64,000 nucleotides of DNA from Amaurobius ferox (taxonomy: Eukaryota; Arthropoda; Arachnida; Araneae; Amaurobiidae). Below the pieces are notes generated by a model. That model was given only the letters and a program-made list of their open reading frames with translations. It did no database searches and was not told where the DNA came from. The DNA lies in assembly GCA_951213105.1 (NCBI GenBank), contig OX578142.1, positions 115,824,565 to 115,888,564 of the forward strand, written 5' to 3'. Numbering within the stretch: the first letter of the stretch is position 1; every line of letters starts with the position of its first letter. Shown piece after piece: positions 34,667 through 43,970 of the stretch. A program made the translations under genes and the position numbers.

Positions 34667-35132
34667 GAGCATTGCATGGTAAAAGAACTCTGCAAAAATG
34701 TTTGTGAGAACTACGTTTTAAAATTCCCTTTCCTTAAATTGAACACTGAACAGGTTAATAGAATTAAAATATTGAATAAAAATTACGCAAGTGTGTCAAT
34801 CTCTAAACACAATAGCACTCTCTTCCCAAATTTCAGCCGTGTAATGTGATGCACCAATGGAATCCACCCCTGCCAATTCGCAGGAAATTATGCTTGAATA
34901 TCTAATCCATTGTGTACATGAAAGAATACGAGACACTGTTGGGAAAAATCTAGTAGTGCGAAGGGTGCATGTTACAGTTCCAACGTTGCACGATTGTCTA
35001 AATGTATCACTTGACGACAAATGCAACTGTGTAGGACATAAAGCAATATTTAAAATAAGCCTAAATAAAGTGGCTAGATCTGTATTTAATCATCCTAATG
35101 CATATAGTATACTATATAAAAAAAGTTTTTAA

Positions 35133-35310
35133 AAGTTAACATTGGACAGTAAAGAAACTCCTGCAACTACATTTTATTTAAATTCTATCATTATGCACAA
35201 TGCAGCGCTTGTTGGGTTTCATCTAAAAGATTTTTTTTTTCTCATACAAATTATTTTTTTTTAATTTAAAAAAAAAACATAACTTTAAACCTAGATTGTT
35301 TTATAAATAA
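35133..35310. other. Short AT-rich spacer before the tandem repeat
   Basis: T- and A-runs with nothing recognisable. Confidence 0.4.
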
Positions 35311-38300
35311 ACAAGAAAGATCAATCATGCATAAAGTTTTGATTATGAAACACTTTCCAACTGCAATGCAATTTTATTTAAACATCTCTAAAGTGCGATA
35401 CATTCAGCTTTAATATTTTTTAAATTATCACAATACTACATTAATTTATTATATTTGAAAACTTAAAAGTTCATCGAAAAAAATGAACTTTATTCAAATG
35501 ACGTCATTGAAATATAAATCGCCAGGCTCTCTATATAAAAGCAGTAAATATTTCATTCATAAACTTTTATTCCATTCCTTTCATTCATCACAATACTACA
35601 ATAATTTATTTTACTTAAAAACTTAAAACCATGGAGGTAAAAGTAATTTAACTCTATGCTTAAAACTTCATCGATACAACACTAAATATAAATTCAAAAT
35701 AACTTTTAAAATCACGATTTTGACACAAGATGGATGCCATATTTTATTTTGAAGTGGGTGACGTGATCTCTTCATATACTATGGGCTTAATTATTATTTT
35801 AATTTTTATTTAAACAAACTACCGAATATATTTTGCTGAAACTTTTTTCATATTTTTTATGGGATAATTTGAATATTACCTGAAACTTTCGAAGCAATTT
35901 GTGAATTTTAAATTCGCTTAAAAAATGTTTGAAAAATTGGGTCTCATAGGGTTCAATATATTTCATTTTTTCAACCCGAGTTCAATCCAAAACTAATCGG
36001 ATGATATTATTCATTTATATTCCCATATGATCCACAGACCGTCTGAACAACATACTAAAATTTCATTTTGATAAAGTCATTTTTACGGCAATTATCGTGC
36101 AAACGGACAGATAGACAGACAAACAGACAGACAGAATGCATGAACAAAGTCATAAAGACTTTTCAACTATGTTGTAAAGTGTTAAAAATTAAAATTAAAT
36201 CATAGAATCATAACTCATAATATTTAAAACAAGAAAGATTAATCATGAATAATGCATTTATTATGAAACACTTTCCAACTGCAATGCAATTTTATTTAAA
36301 CATCTCTAAAGTGCGATACATTCAGCTTTAATATTTTTTAAATTATCACAATACTACATTAATTTATTATATTTGAAAACTTAAAAGTTCATCGAAAAAA
36401 ATGAACTTTATTCAAATGACGTCATTGAAATATAAATCGCCAGGCTCTCTATATAAAAGCAGTAAATATTTCATTCATAAACTTTTATTCCATTCCTTTC
36501 ATTCATCACAATACTACAATAATTTATTTTACTTAAAAACTTAAAACCATGGAGGTAAAAGTAATTTAACTCTATGCTTAAAACTTCATCGATACAACAC
36601 TAAATATAAATTCAAAATAACTTTTAAAATCACGATTTTGACACAAGATGGATGCCATATTTTATTTTGAAGTGGGTGACGTGATCTCTTCATATAATAT
36701 GGGTTTAATTATTATTTTAATTTTTATTTAAACAAACTACCGAATATATTTTGCTGAAACTTTTTTCATATTTTTTATGGGATAATTTGAATATTACCTG
36801 AAACTTTCGAAGCAATTTGTGAATTTTAAATTCGCTTAAAAAATGTTTGAAAAATTGGGTCTCATAGGGTTCAATATATTTCATTTTTTCAACCCGAGTT
36901 CAATCCAAAACTAATCGGATGATATTATTCATTTATATTCCCATATGATCCACAGACCGTCTGAACAACATACTAAAATTTCATTTTGATAAAGTCATTT
37001 TTACGGCAATTATCGTGCAAACGGACAGATAGACAGACAAACAGACAGACAGAATGAATGAACAAAGTCATAAAGACTTTTCAACTATGTTGTAAAGTGT
37101 TAAAAATTAAAATTAAATCATAGAATCATAACTCATAATATTTAAAACAAGAAAGATTAATCATGAATAATGCATTTATTATGAAACACTTTCCAACTGC
37201 AATGCAATTTTATTTAAACATCTCTAAAGTGCGATACATTCAGCTTTAATATTTTTTAAATTATCACAATACTACATTAATTTATTATATTTGAAAACTT
37301 AAAAGTTCATCGAAAAAAGTGAACTTTATTCAAATGACGTCATTGAAATATAAATCGCCAGGCTCTCTATATAAAAGCAGTAAATATTTCATTCATAAAC
37401 TTTTATTCCATTCCTTTCATTCATCACAATACTACAATAATTTATTTTACTTAAAAACTTAAAACCATGGAGGTAAAAGTAATTTAACTCTATGCTTAAA
37501 ACTTCATCGATACAACACTAAATATAAATTCAAAATAACTTTTAAAATCACGATTTTGACACAAGATGGATGCCATATTTTATTTTGAAGTGGGTGACGT
37601 GATCTCTTCATATAATATGGGTTTAATTATTATTTTAATTTTTATTTAAACAAACTACCGAATATATTTTGCTGAAACTTTTTTCATATTTTTTATGGGA
37701 TAATTTGAATATTACCTGAAACTTTCGAAGCAATTTGTGAATTTTAAATTCGCTTAAAAAATGTTTGAAAAATTGGGTCTCATAGGGTTCAATATATTTC
37801 ATTTTTTCAACCCGAGTTCAATCCAAAACTAATCGGATGATATTATTCATTTATATTCCCATATGATCCACAGACCGTCTGAACAACATACTAAAATTTC
37901 ATTTTGATAAAGTCATTTTTACGGCAATTATCGTGCAAACGGACAGATAGACAGACAAACAGACAGACAGAATGAATGAACAAAGTCATAAAGACTTTTC
38001 AACTATGTTGTAAAGTGTTAAAAATTAAAATTAAATCATAGAATCATAACTCATAATATTTAAAACAAGAAAGATTAATCATGAATAATGCATTTATTAT
38101 GAAACACTTTCCAACTGCAATGCAATTTTATTTAAACATCTCTAAAGTGCGATACATTCAGCGGTAATATTTTTTAAATTATCACAATACTACATTAATT
38201 TATTATATTTGAAAACTTAAAAGTTCATCGAAAAAAATGAACTTTATTCAAATGACGTCATTGAAATATAAATCGCCAGGCTCTCTATATAAAAGCAGTA

Positions 38301-38982
38301 AATATTTCATTCATAAACTTTTATGCCATTCCTTTCATTCATCACAATACTACAATAATTTATTTTACTTAAAAACTTAAAACCATGGAGGTAAAAGTAA
38401 TTTAACTCTATGCTTAAAACTTCATCGATACAACACTAAATATAAATTCAAAATAACTTTTAAAATCACGATTTTGACACAAGATGGATGCCATATTTTA
38501 TTTTGAAGTGGGTGACGTGATCTCTTCATATAATATGGGTTTAATTATTATTTTAATTTTTATTTAAACAAACTACCGAATATATTTTGCTGAAACTTTT
38601 TTCATATTTTTTATGGGATAATTTGAATATTACCTGAAACTTTCGAAGCAATTTGTGAATTTTAAATTCGCTTAAAAAATGTTTGAAAAATTGGGTCTCA
38701 TAGGGTTCAATATATTTCATTTTTTCAACCCGAGTTCAATCCAAAACTAATCGGATGATATTATTCATTTATATTCCCATATGATCCACAGACCGTCTGA
38801 ACAACATACTAAAATTTCATTTTGATAAAGTCATTTTTACGGCAATTATCGTGCAAACGGACAGATAGACAGACAAACAGACAGACAGAATGAATGAACA
38901 AAGTCATAAAGACTTTTCAACTATGTTGTAAAATGTTAAAAATTAAAATTAAATCATAGAATCATAACTCATAATATTTAAA
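35311..38982 (+). repeat. 918-bp tandem repeat, four near-identical units
   Basis: Units start at ACAAGAAAGAT: 35311, 36229, 37147 and 38065, with the next at 38983; the period is exactly 918 bp. By eye only scattered differences exist (for example TATACTATGGGC in unit 1 against TATAATATGGGT in the others). Each unit contains ATGACGTCATT, a TATATAAAAG box, an ATG at unit position 321, a pyrimidine-poor AT-rich body, and a block of (CAGA)-type repeats near the end. No frame longer than a few codons follows the ATG. Confidence 0.93.
35499..35640 (+). promoter_or_regulatory. Promoter-like module of the 918-bp unit
   Basis: TGACGTCA (perfect CRE palindrome) at 35499-35506, TATATAAAA at 35532-35540, and CCATGGAGGTAAAAGT with the ATG at 35631. 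The spacing CRE-TATA (33 bp) and TATA-ATG (99 bp) is typical of a Pol II promoter with a short leader. ATGGAG is followed by GTAAAAGT, a usable splice donor; read without splicing the frame is M-E-V-K-V-I-stop. The same module recurs at +918, +1836 and +2754. Confidence 0.55.
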
Positions 38983-40450
38983 ACAAGAAAGATTAATCAT
39001 GAATAATGCATTTATTATGAAACACTTTCCAACTGAAATGCAATTTTATTTAAACATCTCTAAAATACGATACATTCAGCTGTGATATTTTTAAAATAAT
39101 CATGGTACAATAATTGGAAACTTAAAACTTCATCAAAAAAGGCAGTGCTATAAAATCGCTTGCTTCTCTACCTAAGTAAAATCAATTAATATTCCATTCA
39201 TATCACTTATATTCCAGACTCCAGAGCTAAATAATTTTGCGTTAAAAAATTCAACAATTATTATACAACTCATCTTACAATCGCTTGTTATGTTTACATT
39301 TTGCATACGTTAAAATTAGGCTTCTTGTAGAAATAATCAAAGTTTAGTGATCATTTAAAATAAAAAATATTGTAATTGCGTAAGCACAGAATTTAGAAAC
39401 ACGGATAATATGCAAAAATAAAGCTGTTTTGGGACGGATGGAACACTACATATAAATACAAGAAAGATCAATCATGCATAAAGAATAGATTATTAAACAC
39501 TGTCCAACTGTAATTTTATTTAAACGTCTCTAAAATACGATACATTCAGCTGCGATATTATTTTAATTATCACAGAACTATAATAATTTATTTTACTTGG
39601 AAAATTAAAACCATGGAGGTAAAAGTACTTCCTAACTCCACGCTTAAAACTTCATTCAAACTTTATTCAAATAACGTCATCGAAATATAAATCGCTTGGC
39701 TCTCTATGTAAAAGCAGTGAGTATTTCATTCATACAGTTTTATTCCAGACTAAAGAGTTGCTGAATTTCTTTAACGTAAAATTATTTAATTCTTATACAA
39801 CTCATCTAACAGCTTGATGTGTTTACATTCTCCATACGTGAAAGTTAGACTTCGTTGTAGAAATAATCAAAGTTTGATGATCATTTAAACTCAAAAATAT
39901 TGAAACTGCCTAAGCGCAGAATATGGATGCACAGTAAAACCGCAAAAATAAAGCATTTTTAAGACGGATGCAACACTAAATATAAATTAAAAAGAACTTT
40001 AAAAATCACGATTTTAACACAAGATAGATGCCATATTTCATTTTGAAGTGGGTCATGTGACATCTTCATACTATATAGGTGTCGTTATTATTTTAATTCT
40101 TAATTTAAAAACTATCGAACATATTTTGCCGAAATTTTTTTTATATATTTTATGGGATAATTTGAATATTTCCTAAGGTGTTTGAAGCAATTTGTGAATT
40201 CTAACTTCGCTTAAAAAATATTTGAAAAATGAAGTCACGTAGCGTTCAATGTATTTCAATTTTTCAACCCGAGTTCAATCCAAAACTAATTGGGACATTA
40301 TTCATTTACATTCCCATAGGTCCCATAGACCGCCCCAACAACATACTAAAATTTCATTTTGATAAATTCATTTTTCGGCCGTTATCGTGCGAACGGACAG
40401 ACAGACAGATAGAATGAACAAAGTCTTAAACATTTTTCAACTATGTTGTT
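38983..40450 (+). repeat. Diverged, rearranged units of the 918-bp repeat
   Basis: 38983-39455 is a partial unit that loses similarity after about 120 bp. 39460-40450 is another diverged unit that keeps CCATGGAGGTAAAAGTAC (ATG at 39613), AACGTCATCG and CTCTCTATGTAAAAGCAG, but here the ATG module precedes the TATA-like module instead of following it. It ends with the GGACAGACAGACAGATAG block. The frame from 39613 is open for 23 codons. Confidence 0.75.
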
Positions 40451-40802
40451 AAAAAATATATAATAGTAATAAAAATATCAAAAATGTGTTAAAAAATATA
40501 TAATAGTAATAAAAGTATAATTATAATTATTACTATTAAAATTATAATAGTTATAATTATAATTATAATTATTACTATTACAATTATAATAGTAATAATT
40601 ATAATTAAAGTCACTTATGTTTTAAAAAGAAAAAAAAATGGTAAACTTTTAAACGTGCAAGAAACCAAGTTGTGTGTGTGTGTAGGCTGAGTTGTGTAAC
40701 ATTTTCATATTCTCCATTTGTAAAAATTATTTTATGTTTTTTAATGAATGTATTTTCGTTAATATCGTGTTTTCTTTACACACACACCCTCTCTCTCTCT
40801 GT

Positions 40803-40834
<32 letters not shown>

Positions 40835-40850
40835 TTATTTTCTAGGTTCA
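40441..40850. repeat. AT-rich inverted repeats and (TG)n/(CT)n microsatellite
   Basis: 40441-40610 consists of ATAATTATAATTATTACTATT-like units in both orientations. 40671-40684 is (TG)n. 40780-40834 runs (CA)n, (CT)n, then (TG)n, an imperfect palindrome. Confidence 0.8.
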
Positions 40851-41558
40851 AACAAGATTTTCATATTTCAAGGAAAAAAACACTTTTATAGAAAAACAAA
40901 CAGTGATTTTCATAACTTGACATATTTCAGAAAAACAGATAGTCTATTTCAGAATTTTTATCACAGTTATAAATTTGTCATTACATTTGTCATTACATTT
41001 GTCACATACATTTAAAAAATTAAGGAGAAATTGAAAATTAAAAAAAATATTTAAAAATTAAAAGATTGCGATCTTTATAGAATATTTTATGTCAGTAACC
41101 ATTTTCAAAACATGTAATCACATACATTTAGCTCTTGGGGGAATAAATCAGATATGATGTCTGGAAGTTTGCCCATAACTGTCCCAAAATATCCATTTTC
41201 AACAGAATAAGTGCTATCATGAAAACAGATTTTGCAGGTTATCCACTTTAAAGGAAGTCGCATTAGCATATCTAAGTAAGAAATTCATATACTTAAAATA
41301 TGAAAAATCTTCTTAGTTCTAACAAATACTCACTATGTGGCACGACTTTTAATAAAAATTGCTAAGTTTTATAAAACATTTCTGTTGTTTTCCATACCAA
41401 ATAAGGGTGAAGAGTCTGGGTGAAGAGTCTCTCCTAAGGGTGAAGAGTCTCTCCTAAAAGACTAAAATTTCGCCCAGTTTCTGAAATAACAGCTAGGAGG
41501 CTTATCCTTCGTTGCAGTTTTAGAAAAATAACATCGTATCACGTGCTACAAGTATTAA
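40851..41558. other. No gene recognised
   Basis: AT-rich DNA; GGGTGAAGAGTCT occurs three times at 41405-41455. Nothing else. Confidence 0.45.
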
Positions 41559-41688
41559 TTTGATGTGAACAGCACATGACTTTCCTTATATAATGCAATG
41601 AATTTACTTCTTGAATGGTAAAAAAGTAATGAAAAAATCCACAGCACAATGTTTGTAACGTTAAATTGTACATTTGGGGGACGACATC

Positions 41689-41992
41689 CTTGTTGTTGTT
41701 GAGACCCAGACCGTCCGACCTACCAGAAAGGTGTAAAGTAACTGTTTAGACGGCCGGGAAGTGCCACCCAATTTAGACCGGAACCCAGTGGGGGAGGCAT
41801 CCATAGAGACCGTACTCTCCTTCCCCTACCACCAACCTCTCGGAAGGACTTACGGACCCACATGTTCAACGTAATCGTACTCCGCATGAACACGGCGGCA
41901 GTTGTCGCAGCGTGCAAATCTAGCGCGCAAACCACCGGGTTACCGCGCCCGAAATGTGCCAACAGCACGCGGTGTTCCCAGGTAGTCTCTCA
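41689..41992 (-). mobile_element. 5S-tRNA SINE, 5' truncated within the 5S head, 13-bp target duplication
   Basis: Same family as 34032-34666 but with a single tRNA-like unit. The minus strand begins inside the 5S head, with its last 33 or so bases (CCTGGGAACACCGCGTGCTG), followed by the tRNA-like part (GGGCGCGGTAACCCGGTGG), body, stem-loop and (CAA)n. GGGGGACGACATC flanks it exactly at 41676-41688 and 41993-42005. Confidence 0.93.
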
Positions 41993-43393
41993 GGGGGACG
42001 ACATCGTGTAAAACTATTTCACATCCAATTAACTTATATTTTACACAACTCTAAATTAACAATTATCAAAATTGATATCATCCTCAATAAGCAATACAGT
42101 CCATATAAATGTTTTAATAATACATTCATCAATTAGGCGTCTTTTTTGCAGTGACAATATTTTCGTCAATGTAAGGATAAATCTCGCCAAGTTGCCGATA
42201 TTTACAAGAGCATTTCTTGTATAATAAAAGATATGCCCATCACATGACGGAATTAAAAACTTGCAAAACATTGTATCCAATTTGGCTTCATTTTTATCAA
42301 TTTGGAGACATTTTCTTCAATTTGATAACATTTTTATCAATTTGGCAATATTTGAAAACGTCGCCAAAATTCCACCAAGCATTACAGACGGAGAAATAGG
42401 TTATTCCTATATTCTTTCTAAAATATTGAATTTTCATCAATTAGTTGTCATTTCATTGATTTAGCGTCATTCTTATCTATTTGATGGCATTTTCATCAAT
42501 TTGGCGGTATTTAAAAACTCACTATGGTGATATTCCGCCAAATTCGTCAACAAAATTTCGTCTTGCATTATGGTCGGAGAAATAGGATATTCTTATAGTA
42601 GATAAACGACTAATGGCGTCCAAATACGAAACTATTACCCAAAGTATCTTCTCTTATAGTAGATTCTTATATTCTTTCCAAGATATTGCATTTCCATCAA
42701 TTAGTCTCATCAACAATTGAATTTCATCAATAATTTTTCATCAAATCATTTTCATTGATTTATCGTCATTTTTTTCAATTTGGTAACGTTTTTATCAATT
42801 TGGCGATATTTTCGTCAATTTGGCAACATTTAAAAGAACTCGCCAAGTTGGCGATATTCCGACATATTCGTCGCCAAAGTTTCGCCAAGAATTGTGGATG
42901 CTGAAATATATTCTTATAGTAGATAAACGACTAATGGTATCAAATTAGAATGCTATTACCCAAAGTGTCTTCTCTCGTGAATGGAACGAGTTAGATCTAC
43001 GAGAATGATGATAATAAATTCATCGCATAATATTAGATATGAAAAGTGAACAGACGTCTTAATAGTTAATACTTTTTATGAATTTTAAGGGAATTTTTGC
43101 TAAATTTATTTCAAAAATGTGCAATATCTCGAAAACTGTTCCTGTTAGTATTCTAAAGTGTGTGTCAATCGTTTTCTAATGAAATATTACATAAGAAATG
43201 ATTATTTACATAACTTTATTGAATGTTGTAAATTTTTGATGATTTTTTCAAAATTTCATTTCAAAATTTAGGTGGGTTCTGGACATTCGATTGAAAACGA
43301 CAAAATCAATAGACTTCCAATATTCACTGATTGTGATTTTTGAACCAAATTTTGTTCGAATTGCTTCATACGTTCGTGAGATATCGTCTCCAC

Positions 43394-43582
43394 AGACACA
43401 CACACACACACTTTCCCGGTCGTCCAAATGGTTGCTCATGTCCTCTGGATGAGTCGGACGGCCTGCGATTTCCACACACACACACTTGCACACACACACA
43501 CACACACTTGCACACACACACACACATTTGCAAACACACACACACGCACTTGCACACACACATGCACACACACACAGACATC
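43394..43582. repeat. (CA)n microsatellite with an embedded SINE 3' tail
   Basis: Imperfect (CA)n tracts flank CCCGGTCGTCCAAATGG...GATGAGTCGGACGGCCTG at 43414-43467. That is the terminal stem-loop of the SINE family in the plus orientation, most similar to the tail at 49971. Long frames across this segment are caused by the repeats. Confidence 0.75.
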
Positions 43583-43710
43583 CCCTCAAAAACGTCTGAT
43601 TCGTGTTCATGGATGCTTGAAACGTGCTCTCCCGTCGAAAACTCGAATTCGAATTTTCGACCCCGTCACAATACTTTCCTTATACATTATACTATGTATA
43701 TAAGGAGAGT

Positions 43711-43970
43711 AAAAATATCTCAGGAATCCATAACGCCACCGCTCAAATGCCAAAGATTAACACTGTTTACACAGTCAGAGATCAAAGGTCACTGTTTAAA
43801 AAGACCAGTCACATTGTTTGCACAATCAGAAGTCAAAGATCAATCATTGTTAGAAAAGAAGATAACGTCATCTCTCAAACTAAGGCTCCTCTGTATACTA
43901 TAAACTAAGGCTCGTCTATATACTATAAACTAAGGCTCTATTTTATAGGAGCTCTAGACAGCAGTATATA
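43711..43970. other. No gene recognised
   Basis: Contains three near-direct repeats of ACTATAAACTAAGGCTC between 43885 and 43940. Confidence 0.45.

Larger units (their letters stand above)
33314..35132 (+). pseudogene. Decayed single-exon gene of about 390 codons, unidentified
   Basis: One reading frame continues from the ATG at 33314 (or 33323) to 34031, broken by four stops (TAA 33590, TAA 33635, TAA 33833, TGA 33872). A SINE then interrupts it at 34032-34666. After the right target duplication the same frame goes on (34667-34846), ends in TGA at 34847, and a shifted frame carries on from about 34848 to the TAA ending at 35132. Long open pieces in one frame separated by single stops mean a former gene, not chance. 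The N-terminal 50 residues (LKVLCANSL...LPSSHTDSILNDLL) weakly recall F-box-like helices, but this is only a resemblance. No introns are evident and a TATA promoter lies upstream, which fits a retrogene, a transposon gene or an old viral gene. I cannot decide between these. Confidence 0.7.
41559..43710 (-). mobile_element. Family B element, copy 3 (inverted, expanded, with nested SINE)
   Basis: The plus strand starts with the inverse tail TTGATGTGAACAGCACATGA and ends with the inverse head CACAATACTTTCCTTATACA...AAGGAGAGT. The GGCGA/TCAATTTGG module is present at least three times (42290-42400, 42470-42600, 42770-42920), so this copy is expanded to over 2 kb. A 5S-tRNA SINE sits at 41689-41992 and a (CA)n microsatellite near the head end. 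Confidence 0.75.

Noticed and set aside
35311..40450. CRISPR-like or centromeric short-unit array
   Set aside because: The unit is 918 bp without spacers, and the genome is clearly eukaryotic.
43340..43903. 187-codon H/T-rich frame
   Set aside because: It is made by the (CA)n microsatellite and has no biological support.
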